A stretch of DNA of 64,000 nucleotides from Oxytricha trifallax (GCA_000711775.1 ARYC01001082.1:37879-101878); one strand, 5' to 3'. Shown: positions 10,831 to 24,423, counted from the stretch's first letter. The notes: a model not told the origin generated them from the sequence alone. Program-made: numbers and translations.

Positions 10831-11314
10831 TTTTACTATTAATAGGGAGGACCTATTGGAGGTCAGCCTTTAAAAGATTTGCAAAGAAACAGAGACAAAG
10901 TTGCTCAAGATTCACGATTGATATCCATTTTTATTAAAATATCTTTATTGAGTTACTCAAGATAATTCTTAGTTATATAGGAGGCCATACAAAGAAAGTT
11001 CGAACTATGTTAGGATTAAAACCTAATTATGAGCATATTTAATTAAAAAAACTTTAATAATTATACCTTAAAATTAATTTTAAACTTAATTTGTAGGACT
11101 TTATCGAGAAACAAAACTACTTTAGGAGCAAGTTAATTTACTAAAATTTAAATTATACTTATAAAAAAATGTCAACTTAAAGACTTTTATGGTGATTTAA
11201 ATTAATTTACTCACCTCTCAACAAAGAAATCACCATACTGTCTTATTTTCTGCTTTTATAGTATACCTAGGTAAATTTTATAATTATTATAATAAAATAA
11301 ATCGGCAAACTAAA

Positions 11315-12510
11315 ATGAGCGCTAATCTTTTGAGAAGAAGAGCATTACTTAGGTAAAGTCAATAAAATTAGAATTCCAGCAACCAAAATATGCAGAGACT
11401 AGAGATGCTTGTGCTCCAAGCATTAAAAGAAGGATGTCAAGTATATCTGTGAGTTGTATAAGAAGCCATATTCTCATACAAGAGATTTCAAAGTGCACTT
11501 ATAGAAAAGCGCAATTAAAATTTAGTGTTTATTCATGAACCTACAGGAAAAAATTCCAATTAAAAATAAGATAAATAACCCCGTTAAAAGTCTTAGAGTT
11601 GATATTCAGAAATAAATCAAAATTGAGAAAACAGTCAAGAATTTTTCTGTCTCTGTATAAATAAAATCTTGGTAAAAATTGAGGCAATGAAGATTCTTAT
11701 CTGAAAGATTATTGACATAGATTCTTGTTCAAAAAGCTACCTCTCTCTAGAGGATAAAAGGGAGAAGAGAGCCATCACAGATGACTAATACGCATACAAT
11801 GATTATACTTTCAATACTTCCTTACTGAAAAGAAATTCTAAATGGAATATTTTAGTTAGTTTATGCACTTTAAAAGGCAAAATTTAATGAGTTCAGGCAC
11901 ATAATTAGCTTGATGCTATTTTATTTGGAAAAGATCATGCTGCTATTGTCTTCCTCTCCTCGAAATCGATTTTAGAGAGTTTTTATCTGATAAAATATGC
12001 TTAATGTAAATTGACTAGATCGTGCAACAAATAGCTGATGGTACTGAAGAGCTTCACAAACTTGAATATGTTCATAGATACTTGAAGCCAGAGAATATTT
12101 ATGATGAAATTTCAACTCTCAGAATTTATATAATTGATTTTACCAGAGCTCAAAGAGTGCAAGCCTCTGCATAACGAAATGTGTACGGCACTCCTGGATA
12201 TTTCCCAGAGAGAGAAGATTGGAGAGATGGAGACACTTAATGGGATATCTGGGCTATAGCAGTAATAATAATAAAGAGCGAGATGCCAAGAAACGATTAC
12301 TTTAGCAGCAGAGGTGAAAGAGATTCTAAGCAAAGAATCAAACAATATCTCGATAAAAATAAAATAAATGGAGGTCTCAGAGAACTTGCATACTCAACTA
12401 TTATCAAGCCAAGCTAAGAGAATTAAAAAACAATAGAAACAATTAAACAATATCTTAGAAAGATAAAATTCAGAGAACTGCCACATGACACTAAGCTTAT
12501 GTTTGTTTGA
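11315..12510 (+). pseudogene. TBE-C 57 kDa kinase-like protein, zinc-finger region partly deleted
   Basis: ATG at 11315 (MSANLLRRRALL), then an intron-like GTAAAG...CCAG. Compared with TBE-E about 120 residues around the first zinc finger are deleted. The C-terminal half is well preserved: GTPGYFP is present as VYGTPGYFPERED, followed by WDIWAIAVIIIKSEMPRND and a clean TGA at 12508-12510 after ELPHDTKLMFV. Belongs to the same 57 kDa lineage as TBE-E, distinct from TBE-B/D/F/G. Confidence 0.75.
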
Positions 12511-12867
12511 GATATCTTAAAAACTCGCTTGCTATACTCACTTAAATTACTAATTTTTAAACATTAGACCCCAACATAAAACCTATTAAAATCCTAATAA
12601 AGTATTCACTATAGATTACTTTTGTCAATCAAACAACTAAAGGATTTAGGAGTTTTTGAATGTATTAATATAAGAATAAAAATATATATAATTTTAATTT
12701 TCATATTTCTTCGATTCGAATATAAATTATCAATATTAAGTTTTTATTTATTTAATGTCTTTTTCAGCTTTCTTTATAATTATTAAACCATTTAAATATC
12801 AGCAATTCATTTCTCGCTATTATTCCTATAATTTACAAATTTTGGGTAATAACCCCTAAAAAAATTA

Positions 12868-13416
12868 CAATTACGTATTATAACTCGTTAATAGATCTTA
12901 AATTGATTTTTTAAGGAGTCTATAATACTATAATATTGTAGGAATACATTTGATTTGGGAAATTAAATTAATTTAACTTATTAAATTAATAATTCGAATC
13001 AGTTAACTTTGTTGAAACCTATCAAGTATAGTATCCATTTGATAGAGAATAAATAATCAGCTGAACTTTACGAATGGCGGTACCCCTCTATCGCATTTCT
13101 GGAGCGAGATAACTCGACTTTAATTTTGGCAACAAAATCAACTAAAAAAATCAACCAAAATTAAAGTCGAGTTATCTCGCTCCAGAAATGCGATAGAGGG
13201 GTACCGCCATTCGTAAAGTTCAGCTGATTATTTATTCTCTATCAAATGGATACTATACTTGATAGGTTTCAACAAAGTTAACTGATTCGAATTATTAATT
13301 TAATAAGTTAAATTAATTTAATTTCTCAAATCAAATGTATTCCTACAATATTATAGTATTATAGACTCCTTAAAAAATCAATTTAAGATCTATTAACGAG
13401 TTATAATACGTAATTG
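12868..13416. repeat. 549-bp near-perfect palindrome containing copy 2 of the GTAGGAATACA family
   Basis: Left arm 12868-13129 and right arm 13155-13416 are almost exact reverse complements around a 25-base loop. Inside each arm is the family end TTGTAGGAATACATTTGA, so the palindrome extends some 65 bases beyond the usual element on both sides. Confidence 0.9.
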
Positions 13417-16400
13417 ATTGTTTTAAATATTTATTTTTATTTTTATCTGCCCCTCCTGAAGGATATAACCCAAATTTGAATAATTTTTATTCACTTATTA
13501 AGCTTTTTCAATTTAACTTTCGAATTTAATAAAGCTAATATAGATATTCTTTGATTAAAATTATTATTTAAATTATTTTTTATCTCTAGGATATAAGCGG
13601 AAAGATGGAGGAAATGAAAAAAGTGTCACGATTGCAATTTAAGGATTAGAAGTTGATTACTATAATAGGAATATATATATTTTCAATTAAGAAATGAGAA
13701 AGAAATCAATTATAAAAATCAAAAATTTCAGAGTAAAAATATAATAAAAGAGTTACTTTAAATGAAAAACTTAAATAAGTTTTTATTAAAAAATAATTAT
13801 TATTTGATTTAAAAATAAATAATTAATTTTTTCATAACTGAATAAAATTTTACCATTTTAATAAGATGACTATATATTTGCTTGTTATAATGCTGAAGAT
13901 CCTACTAATTTATAATAATAAATTTTTCTTTAGTAACACTTTGAAATCAATTTTATATAAATATTTTTTTTATTTTATAAGTGATTTTTTATCATTATTC
14001 ATTCATAAGGGAGTGAAGATAAATTGGATAATCAAGACTAAAGTTTACTCAATCAAAAAACTCATTATTATTTTTATAAAAAATTGCTGATATTTTTTTT
14101 ATTATTATACCAGTTTCACAAAAATTGACTTATCATCTACCTGAAATTACAATTAAAATTAGAAATTTGAATCACAATCTTATTAAATATATTATTTCTT
14201 GAAATTATTATTTTTCTAATATATAAAGCTTAGAATATTTTATTATTTCTACAATAAATGTTATATCAAGTTATTTATATCTCATATAACTTTAAAATAT
14301 TGTATTGCACAAAAATTTTTACCCTAAATCACCAATAAATATATATAAAAAAATATATAGATATTTCAAAGCTTTTGAAAAAGAATTATATGCAATTTTA
14401 TCATATATCAAATTCCCCTACCAGAAGTAACTTTAATGAGTTAATTATTTATTACATACTATTCATAAGAATGTTCGATTAGGATATATGTTCCAGCCTG
14501 TTGCCTCCTCGAGTACATAAATAATTAAATTAAAAATAATTCATGATTATATGTTGTGCAAAATTAAAGACATTATAGAATCTAGAGTTCAAATTACCAA
14601 CAGGAGATGATGCGACATGCATTGGAATGAACTAAATTTTTATTAATACTACAATTATTATAAATAATGTATAAACTACGTAGGCGCTAAAGTAATATCT
14701 ATGTTTTTTTCGAGATGGAATAATAATTTACAATAACATACCGTAGAATATATAGTTTGTCAATTAATCGAATATAATACTGAATAGATAAACCCACCTG
14801 ACGTCTTTGAACAATTAAAAGTAATTAAATTATAAATTAATCAAATAGAACAATCTAAAAATTATATTAAATTATTAGGATTTAGATATTTAAATTATTT
14901 ATGTACATATCTCCATCGCATAATATCCAAATACCGCTTAAAATATTAAGAAAATATAAAAAAATGGTGGAAATTTAAAATGAAAATTTCAATAAAAATA
15001 TATTAAGATAGTAAAATTTCAAAAATATCTTCTTTTCAATATAATTTAAGTAAATAAATCTTCCTAATCTTCAATATTTGTTAAAGCAAATTTATTAAAT
15101 TTTTCCATCATGTTAATGTTTTATTTTCTTTTTTTTATTTTATAATTCTTGGCTCTAATTATAGTTTGTAATTTTTTAATAATTAAATATTATTCATCAT
15201 TCCACATCTCCACTAAAACTCTCCCATATAGTAATTAAAGAAAAAATATAAGCAATAGGATTTAAGAAATAATTTTGATTTTTTCGAAGATATTTTGAGA
15301 AAAGTTGCCACAATAAAATCTTCCCAAATTTTATTATTATCAATAAGATATTTGTAGCTGTTTAAATTAAAAATTTACTGATAAATTTGTAAAGAGTTTT
15401 TACTTTGTCCAATTGTCGCCTTTTTAAGTATTAATTTATTGCTATCTTTTCATAATTTATAATTTGGTAGCAGTCATATAATAAAAAGCTTCAATCATTT
15501 CAGCTGCATTTTTGTCTCTCCATTAATATTATAAATTTTTTTATCTAACACCAAGACTATTCAATCATTATTAATGCCTAATATTATTTTGTAGTCTGAA
15601 AATATATTAAAAAACCTCTTCAACTGAGTTAATTTATGATACTGAGTTATTTTATGATTTTGACTTCTTTCTTTTAAATTGAGAAACTATTAATCATTTT
15701 ATTATAAAATGAGGAGGGGCTAAATTACTTAAGAAAATTTATAATATTGAGAATTTTTAATAAATGGCAGTTATTTATTTAAATAATTTGATTCAAAATT
15801 AATTTTTGTAAACTCCATGAATTGATTGAATTTGGCTAATATTTACACAAGTGACTAATATAATATTTTTAAAAATTATATAAAGTTTTTTATTAAAGAT
15901 CCATTTATCCATAAAATATATTTTTAAGTGTAGCTTTCAATAAAAATATTAGAATTAAAACTCTTAAAATTATAAGAAAATATTTATAATTTGTTAAATC
16001 ATTTAAATAATTTTTTTAAAATAGAATTTTGAATTCAATTTATATACACCTATATAATTTTAGCAAATTGATAAAATATATTCAGAGCTATATATTAAGA
16101 GTCTATATAATGAAAGACATGACTTTTCAAAAAATATTTATGTGTTGACTTGGAGATATGGCGCATTACGTCATGCGCATAGAATATAATTAGCATCGAC
16201 ATAATAGTAGTTTTAATTAAAATAATATACCTTTAATCAACTATTTTTTATGAATAAGATATGTTAAAGTTGCATAATTATATCTATTTTATATTACTTC
16301 TGTAAGATCAGATAAATCCAAACAAATATCTATAATTTTAATAAATTAATTTATACTTTTATACTTACCTTAATAATCTTTCTTTAAATACAGTTTATTA

Positions 16401-17229
16401 TGAATATATAGTTTTTTTGAACAAAATTAATCACATAAAATTACAGACTTTAAAATAAGAAAAAATATAATTACTTATGTTAATTTTTAAGATGAAGTCT
16501 AAATAGAATTTGTAACATTAAAATATAATTCACATAATAGTGAAAAATTGATTATACCATAAGGTGATTAAATAATTAGTAAATTTGTATTACATTATTA
16601 TTATTTTGACATTCATTATTTTGATATTAAATAATTTAAACAATTGAGGCAGGTTAATTTGTAAAATATTATCGAAATAAAACTTACATAGCATTTATAA
16701 ATTTATAAAGTTTTTAAGTATAGATCAAAATATAAAAATGTAAAAATTTTAAATATGGAAATAATTCAATTATTTAATCAATAAGTTAAAGTATAAAATA
16801 GCATTATTTTCTAAGTATTAAGTGATTTCATAAATTGATAAATAAAAAAAATCAAATAAGATCCTTTTTTAGCAGTAATATCTAATCTTATCATTATATT
16901 AAGATCAATTTAGATACTAAATAAACAGTTTAAATAGAAAAAGATAGTATTATTATTCTTATTAAAATATTCTTTTGATATATTCATAATTTTTAATAAT
17001 AATTTATTCGCATTTAACTTTACTTTTAAAGAATTTTATTCATTTTTTATTTTTAAAAATATGTCATATAAGTTAATTAAAAAAACTGTGAAGTCAAAAC
17101 TATTTACTATATATTTATGTAACTAAAACATATTTAATCCTGAATAATTTGCTGATTACTGGTATATTATTTAACTAATATTAAGCCAAAACTATATTTT
17201 TATAATGTGCTGAGTTTCTTTCTAAGTCA
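13417..17229. other. AT-rich germline spacer with a few coding-like islands
   Basis: Mostly very AT-rich without structure. A less AT-rich island at 14463-14660 is listed separately; a shorter one at 16135-16200 (reads LTWRYGALRHAHR) is too short to call. The 74-residue frame at 13866-14090 has the composition of random AT-rich DNA. Confidence 0.5.
14463..14660 (+). CDS. candidate MDS fragments, unknown gene
   Basis: Two short frames look coding: LGYMFQPVASSSTQ and, one frame over, LPTGDDATCIGMNQIF. Less AT-rich than surroundings. No pointer pair was verified. May belong to the same surface-protein gene as the neighbours; low certainty. Confidence 0.3.
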
Positions 17230-17870
17230 TGAAATAAGTGCTGACGTCATATTCCAAGCCACGACTTCAACACCTTAATACTTATTATCACTATAGTTCT
17301 TAATCATTTCATAAAAGATAAAATTGGTAATATTATAATTGTGTTACCCCTACTTTAAAATATAGCTCTAAGAGATTTATCTCAATTAATTCTTTTAAAA
17401 TATATTTTATATATAATCAAATATTTAAAATTAAATCACAAATATCGAAAAAATAAAAAACTTTATTTTTTCATTCTCAATAAATTTAATATAAAAGACC
17501 ATAGATATACTACAAAGAAATTAATTTTTATTAATTTTGTATTAGAATAAAATAAATACATTATAAATATTCATAAGTTTTTATATTATTAATGAAAATA
17601 ATAAACTTGAAATTTGCATAATTAATTAAAAATAATTTAATAATTTCCACTTATCATTATAGAATAATGATAGTAAAATATATATTAGAGTTTTAAATGA
17701 GATATGTAATTGGAACAATGCCTGGTCGAGTTAATCCATCATAAATCGCAAGTGTTATATTTTCATTGGATAATGATGATGAGTGTTTTGCTCCACAGAA
17801 TTTAAGTTAAGCATCAATAAATTCTCAAATACATTATTTCTAATATTTTTAATATTTTTTGAAAATTTAT
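17230..17870 (+). CDS. candidate MDS fragments of the surface-protein gene
   Basis: Two plus-strand coding-like islands: 17230-17290 (SADVIFQATTSTPQYLLSL) and 17697-17830 (MRYVIGTMPGRVNPSQ, IASVIFSLDNDDECFAPQ). The second is opened by an ATG and closed by TGA only after an AT-rich tail. DDEC here and DDATC at 14.6 kb are similar short motifs, compatible with repeats in an extracellular protein. Order and joining not established. Confidence 0.4.
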
Positions 17871-18060
17871 TGATGATTAAAAGTAGTTTAAAGTGAATTT
17901 AATGAAGTGACACTACATATAATATTTGAAAAATTTAATTATAATTCATTGTATAATTCATCATAGACACGATCTACAACTTCATATAGTAAAAGTAATT
18001 GTACACAGAATTTAGCAGACCAAGTTTTTTTCTTAAAGCATGTAAAGTGCTTTGAGAAAA

Positions 18061-18505
18061 AGTCTACATAATAAATAAAAAATTTAATCATGAAATTAAT
18101 AGTTATAGTGTAGTAATATTGTATATCATCAGCTCGTTTTCTATCTTCAAAGTCACACTATTTATTGAACTCACTCATCTCAGGTTCGGCGTTCGTTAAA
18201 AATATTTTTCGGAGCACAAAAAAATCAAAATTACGATCCAGCATATGCAAACCGAGTTTCATGCCGATTCAAGATAGCTTTTCTGAGGATCGTCTGATAG
18301 GGATATCCTTCATGTTGTGAGTTGAAATTTTGATTTTTATTAATGCTCCTGAGAAAATGATGTAAACGAACAACGAACCTGAGATGAGTGAGATCAATAA
18401 ATAGTGTGACTTTGAAGATAGAAAACGAGCTGATGATAGACAATATTACTGCACTATAACTATTAATTTTATGATGGATAAATTTTTTATTAATTATGTA
18501 GACTC
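18061..18505. repeat. 445-bp palindrome
   Basis: Arms of about 140 bases (18061-18200 and 18363-18505) are nearly exact reverse complements; the inner part is a weaker continuation around 18283. No telomere-like end. The 70-residue minus-strand frame in it is not supported by any domain. Confidence 0.85.
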
Positions 18506-20600
18506 ATTTAATTCGCTTTTTTATAATTTACACTATTCATTGATAAGGTCGTTTTAAATTTACTAAAAAACTTAAATAATTATAGATGTTTGATTTAATT
18601 ATTTAGATAAAATCTTATTAGTCAATAAGTATTTATATTTGTATTAAATTAAGAATCATTATTTTTATAACTTATTTATTGATATTAATTATAGAGTATA
18701 TGAATTAGCAATTATTTATTCCATAATGAATTTATATTTAAATATTATAATAAAGATCTTACTGATGATAAAGTATATCAGTCAAGACTTCAGTTTTTAA
18801 TTATAATTTCGTAGCTCATTTGTTTATTATTTGTTTGTAGACTATAAATTCACTTTATATTTAAAAAGTATCAATACCATTCACATTCATTTATGAATAA
18901 ATAGTCACTGACATGCCCTTATTTATCTTTGATTTGATAAATTAAGCATCTTCAACGAAATACTTTGAAGAATAAAAGAACATAGTAGTAAAAAATGATT
19001 TAAGATTATAGTAAGGTAAATATAACAGTACTCCAGCTTGTAATTCGCCATTTTTAATTTAAATAATACATCAAACATCATTAATAAATTCTTTTATAAG
19101 ATGATTTAGGTTTTTTTTTAAAAACGTTTTATATAAAATGCCGAGCAGATTAAACATTTCTTTTATTACTGATTTAAATGCGAGTAGATTTAATAATGAA
19201 TTATTAAAAATATTGAGAAATTCATAAAATACCAATTTAAACAAAAAATGTTTCAATATACAATTTTACCATTAAAGCAATTTACTTTTAAAAATAATAC
19301 CATTAGTCTATGTCTTCGTGTTTTATTCTTTTAATGAATATTTTTACATAATTCAATCCCTTTAAAATGACTAAAACAATTCTCTTTATTTTTCAAATTC
19401 TTATAAGTAAAAAAAATAAATTTATTTATTATCAAATAATCTTTTTAAAATATTATATTTTTATAAAATTAATCTTGAATGTTATTATGAATCAGACACT
19501 TGTGATCTAAATTTAGCTTATTATGCATTCAATATATTAATTTTCTATAATTTAAAATTAAAAAATGATAATAATCTAAAAAATTAATTTTTTATTTTTC
19601 ATGGAATTTTTTAAATATTTTATTAAAATTATATATTACTCTAAATTTGAATATTATTTCCTTTGCTGATTTATTTTTAAGTTTGTTATAAAAGTCTATA
19701 AAAATACCTTATGGTAAGAATTAAAAATAAATTGTAAATTTTATTTATACTTTAGATAATATTTAATAACTTTTTCATGAAATTATTAATTTGAATTGCC
19801 TTTTAATAAATATTATTACTTTAAGCTCTAAAATAAATTACTTATGAAATTCAATAAAAATTGCTTTACAAACCTTACTTCTTAAATTAAATTATATATA
19901 AAATGTAGATATACTATATCATAAATGGCTTATATTGATTAAAATCAAACATTTAATTTTTTAAAAATAATCCTAATAGTTTTTGGACCCTCCCCTTACA
20001 AGTAGTTTTTAAAATGAAAAATTTCAATTAAATATAAGCAATATATTTGTCAAAATATTATCACTTTATTTTGATTAATTATAATTAGCAAACTGCAATG
20101 AAAATATTTATATGACATTTCAAATTGTTTCGTAAAATAACACAGAAGAGATTATATTTTAGAAGAATAGCACAGCATAGTTAATAGAACATTAATTATT
20201 AATTTTATTTAAATATAAATATTAAAAAAAATATTGAAAACATTGAAAATAAACAATCGAATAAAATATTAATTAATGTAATTTTGATTTTCTTAAAGTT
20301 GTGTAATATCAGATATTTTTTATTTTTATTTTTAAGTATTAATATTTAATAATTATTTTAAAAACTCAATTTTTATAAGAATTTTTGAAATATGTATATT
20401 TTATTGACTAAAGATTATTATCAATTTTTAAATTAATTTTAATTTATTTATACCAAATTTTATTACATAAAAATATTGAACAGAATCTATTGCATTAACA
20501 TTAAAGTTTTTGGGAACTGTCCACTGAATAAGTACATGTCAATTTTGATTTTAGCCCTATATAATAATATTTTAATAAATTTTATTTTTATTTTGTCATT
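18506..20600. other. AT-rich germline spacer
   Basis: Nothing recognised on either strand apart from AT-rich chance frames (for example 19071-19256 minus). Confidence 0.5.
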
Positions 20601-20913
20601 TAAAACCCCAAAACTCTTTAAGTGTTTGTTAGTAACAATTTAAAAGTTCTTATTTATGATTGTATCAACATTTTGGTATGACCGTGCATTTTAAAATAAA
20701 CTTCAATTATTCACATTTATCATCAAACCCATATCACAATTTAAACAGCAGATCTATATTTATATATAAACTGTTTATACTAAACTAAAACTCGAATATA
20801 AATTCTAAATTATTGCAATTAAATCGTAATTCTCTATATAAATCCTTTAAAACCTTAATAAGTTATGCCTATATTGACTGCTTTTATCAATAAAACTACT
20901 GAAGGGGTTTTGG
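20601..20913. mobile_element. possible 0.3-kb non-autonomous TBE derivative
   Basis: The segment begins with a C4A4 end and finishes with an oppositely oriented TBE-E-type end (CCTTAATAAG ... GAAGGGGTTTTGG). It has no coding content. It may be a MITE-like derivative at the edge of TBE-F or a recombination scar between two elements. Confidence 0.45.
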
Positions 20914-20930
20914 AACTATATATTGAAAGA

Positions 20931-23050
20931 GAGACAGAGTTTTGAGCTTTGGAATATGAAGCACAAGTCAATTCTATTTAAATATAAATAAAAAAGAATA
21001 TATCAGAGATTAGAATATATGAGGAATTAAAATTACAGCTACCTGTTGAAAAAAATAAAAATATAAGTAAAGACTGCTATTTTATGAACAATAAAAAGCG
21101 TGAATAGGTAATTATAGAGATACATTCTTGTAAAGCTAAGGTGTATTTAAAGCATGATAAAGTGGATCACAGGAATTAGTGCACTATATGTATGAAATGT
21201 CAATCACTAAATCTTCTATAAAAAAAAGGCATATGCAAAAGCATCTCTTTGTGAGTTCTTGATTTTAGATAAAGATACTCAAATGCTTTTACATTCTAAA
21301 AGAAAATTTAATACTCTTGAATCTTAAAGAGAGAAGCAAGAGAAGCTCAAGAGATAGAAACGGTTTGTAACTAATTAATCAATGATCAAGTAAGTTTCAA
21401 AGAGAAAGCTATGTATTATCCAGCATTAAATGTATTTATTAATGGGAGACTACTTGAATATAAATGTGCCTAAAAATTTTAATTTATAGTTTTTAATGAG
21501 TTTGCAGACTAGGTTAATCCTTTCTTTCATTTAAATAAAGCAATATAAGTGTTTTAAGAGTAAAAATGATAAATTAATGAAGACAGATTGACATTTAGAT
21601 CCAACTGTAGCTTTAGCTATTGTATTAAAGTCTCCTCTCACTGTATTTACATCATCGCACTGAAATTTACTAATTCTTTATCAAACCAAACAGAATATTC
21701 CCTTTTGAATAGTCTCCTTTTTGGAGTCTCAAAGAGCAGCTTCAACGGTGCTGCTGCAAAAAGCTCAGTAACAGCTAGGTTTAAGTGTGCCCTTGCCAAG
21801 ATCATTAAAGATCAGGATCCTCCATTTTAAATGCTAGAATTCTAATGTTTTTAAAAAGTTGAAAAATTAAACTGTAAAATTTAAAACTTTTTAAGTTTTA
21901 ATGCTTAATTATATTTGATTGAATTAATACCTTTAATTTATAGAGAAATTTTATTAGAGAGGCCTTAATTAATTTTAAGATTATATTAATTAATTAAGAC
22001 TTTGCTCTGTTTAATTTTTCAACTTTTTAAAAACATTAGAATTCTAGCATTTAAAATGGAGGATCCTGATCTTTAATAATCTTGGCAAGGGCACACTTAA
22101 ATCTAGCTGTGGCTGAGCTTTTTGCAGCAGCTCTGTTTAAGCTGCTCTTGGAGACTCCAAAAAGGAGACTATTCAAAAGTGAATATTCTGTTTAGTTTGA
22201 TAAAGAATCAGTAAATATCAGTGCGATGATGTAAATACAGTGAGAGGACACTTTAATACAATAGCTAAAGCTACAGTTGGATCTAAATGTCAATCTGTCT
22301 TCATTAATTTATCAATTTTACTCAAAAAACACTTATATTGCATTAATAAAGAAAGTGCAGTATCAGAATGGATTTGCTAACGTATACATATTTTTCCATT
22401 ACAAGTAATTGATTAGGCTTGATCATGTTATCTTTAGCTATGGTATAATCGCGCTTAGGCGAAATAAAATAAAAATGACACTAAGAGACGATCAATATCA
22501 TAACAGATGCCCTGATGACTTAAATGATATTCTTTCAGCTATGATATAAGATGTGAAGGAATTGCATAAACTTGGATGTATTAAAGAGGTTTAAAGCCTG
22601 AAAACATTATGCTGAATCTCTGTCCTTTGAAGGTAGATGTTATCAATTTCATTAGAACCTATAGATTTGAGATTGATTTTAACATTATAAAAGATTCTTA
22701 TGATACCTAGTTACTTCCTTATAAGAGAGATAAATTGATTAATGGTTAAGTTCATGATGATATATGGGCAATTGCTACTATTATATAAGAGAGCGATATG
22801 GAATCATTTCTTACTTAGGGACTAAGCATGAAAATAGTCAATTAGTTTTGCTTTGAAGCAAAGTTAGAAGATGCTTGCAAAATAATAATAAGTATAGTAG
22901 ATAAGATAATTGTGAGAGCCCCTCACTTCCTTGGTTATCATTAGAAGACAAGCTTGAACCATTTGAGATAGCAGCAAGATTCTAGTCTAGAGATATAACA
23001 AAGATGGACAGGACAAAACTTCTTACCAAATATTCATTAATTATACTTTA
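20931..23050 (+). pseudogene. TBE-F 57 kDa zinc finger-kinase remnant
   Basis: Homologous in order to the TBE-B 57 kDa protein: N-terminal charged region, finger region around 21130-21260, the segment reading VFNEFADQVNPFFHL, kinase-like loop read as RGLKPENIMLNLCPLKV, and DDIWAIATIIQESDMES. The HRD motif, the DFN motif and the activation segment are degraded and several frame breaks exist. Interrupted at 21540 by the 804-bp palindromic element, with coding homology resuming at 22352. Confidence 0.75.
21541..22344. mobile_element. 804-bp palindromic element inserted in the TBE-F 57 kDa gene
   Basis: Arms of about 300 bases, 21541-21870 and 22018-22344, are reverse complements with scattered differences. 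The element is flanked by AATAAAG on both sides (21534-21540, 22345-22351), a 7-bp target duplication, and interrupts the host reading frame exactly there. Read from the centre outward, each arm encodes a related peptide: ILARAHLNLAV..ELFAAA, then KLL.ETPKRRLFK.EYSV.FDKE. No transposase is visible. Confidence 0.8.
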
Positions 23051-23156
23051 AATTCTCGTTAAACCTTCGTTTTCTCTACTAACCGCAATAGGACTATCAA
23101 ATATACCCTACAAATAAAATAATTAAAGCATTTTATTAAAGGGTTTTGGGGTTTTA

Positions 23157-23762
23157 ATTAAATTGAGATATATAGAATGGATTTTGCAAGTGAAAAATTA
23201 TTTTTTTTCTTTTTTTATTCTCTCAATAAATTAAAATTATTGAGAAATTGTTTATTCTATCTCACAACATTAATCCTTGGTATTTTAAAATTAAAAAAAA
23301 TCTGTAAGACTGTAAGAACCATAAATACTGAGAAGCTATTATGATAATTGTTAAATTATCTTTTTACAAAGTAACAAAGAATCATAGGATTTATTTTAAA
23401 ATGGTTGTAAAATTAATTATTTCTTTTAACCATTTAATATTTGATAATTATTTCGTTTATACCCCTATGCAGATTTATACTCTCTACCCTAGGGAATGAG
23501 TTTAAATAAGTTTATCTGAATTTTTATTTAAAAGTGTTTCTTTTATCGGGGTGAGTTCACTTGGCCAATTTTTAAATTTAAGATTTATAATAGGAATTTT
23601 AATTTTTGAATATCCCTTTCAAGGACTGAATTAACAAATTTTGAATCTCTAAATTATTACAGCTTAACAGTTAGAGCTATATTCTATTAATTATTACATT
23701 TTCAGTATAAAATTGCACCTGCTAATTATAAAAATAAATTATATTTTACTTGGATAATTTCG
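23157..23762. other. AT-rich spacer, with possible short coding island near 23465-23510
   Basis: A plus-strand island reads YPYADLYSLPQGMSLNKF before TGA; it may be a small MDS of the surface-protein gene, but no pointer was found. Confidence 0.35.
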
Positions 23763-23912
23763 AATATGCAGTTAATACAGATGTTTCGTTTTAATTCTAA
23801 TTCAAAAGTTGTTTCTAGGAAATTAAAGAGACTATGACTTTTATGCCTAATTCATATTAATATTCAATTTATCATGATAGACTTCTTATCACTTATCTTA
23901 AATAAATAATTT
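23763..23912 (+). CDS. MDS of the cadherin-like surface-protein gene
   Basis: Open with reassigned stops: EYAVNTDVSFQFQFKSCFQ, EIKETMTFMPNSYQYSIYHD, RLLITYLKQ. Beta-rich, similar in style to the repeat domains that follow at 24.5 kb on the same strand. Its own ends and pointers were not fixed. Confidence 0.5.
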
Positions 23913-24412
23913 TCATTTTTTGTTATCTTGGGATAAATAGTACATATTATTAATATATTATAAATTTTGATGAATAATAATTAATGAGAAGTTTGATATT
24001 ATAAATTTTTTTAATTTAAGGGTAGGGAGTAGTTTCTTGCTTAATCTTATGATAATAGAAATTTGAGGGAAGTTTTCTACCAAGTAATTTTTTGTAAATT
24101 TTATTTTAAACCTCTTTTTTCATTAATTGCTCTAACTAACAGCAAGTAACAGCATTTAGTTATTCAACTAACATTATATTTTAGACATATTAGCCTATTT
24201 CTTCTATTTTTAAATAATATTTATGTCTTTACTCATTAATTTTCATCTTCAAATGCTTTTAGATTTATGGCAGAAATGAATATTTTTTATTAGATTCCTA
24301 TTTTGAATGTTCAATTTATATTTCCTCTCAACATTTTAAAAAAATAAATTTATATAGAATTTAATGAAAAATAGAGAAATTATATTTAAAAAATTAATAT
24401 GCCAGTAAACTT

Positions 24413-24423
24413 CCCCCCCCCCC
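24413..24423. repeat. C11 homopolymer
   Basis: Eleven consecutive C in strongly AT-rich DNA, just upstream of the main coding block. Comparable runs of 7-8 G/C terminate the palindrome at 26010-26818. Confidence 0.95.

Larger units (their letters stand above)
10072..12658. mobile_element. TBE-C, internally deleted and degenerate
   Basis: Both termini align base for base with the 19-base TBE end but with several substitutions (10072-10090 and its counterpart ending at 12658). AAT is duplicated at 10069-10071 and 12659-12661. Orientation is reversed relative to TBE-B: 22 kDa remnant (-) then 57 kDa (+). The 42 kDa gene is missing, so the element is only 2.6 kb. Confidence 0.8.
20601..23156. 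mobile_element. TBE-F, truncated telomere-bearing element with nested palindrome
   Basis: Left terminus TAAAACCCCAAAACTCTT at 20601 and right terminus AGGGTTTTGGGGTTTTA ending at 23156. ATT precedes the left end (20598-20600) and follows the right (23157-23159). Only the 57 kDa gene (+) remains; the 22 and 42 kDa genes are absent. A second, inward G4T4 end at 20897-20913 makes the first 310 bases a possible mini-element. Confidence 0.8.

Noticed and set aside
13866-14090. 74-codon plus frame
   Set aside because: Ile/Lys/Phe/Asn-rich chance frame of AT-rich DNA; no homologue-like features.
18231-18443. 70-codon minus frame
   Set aside because: Lies wholly in a palindrome; no conserved or domain features.
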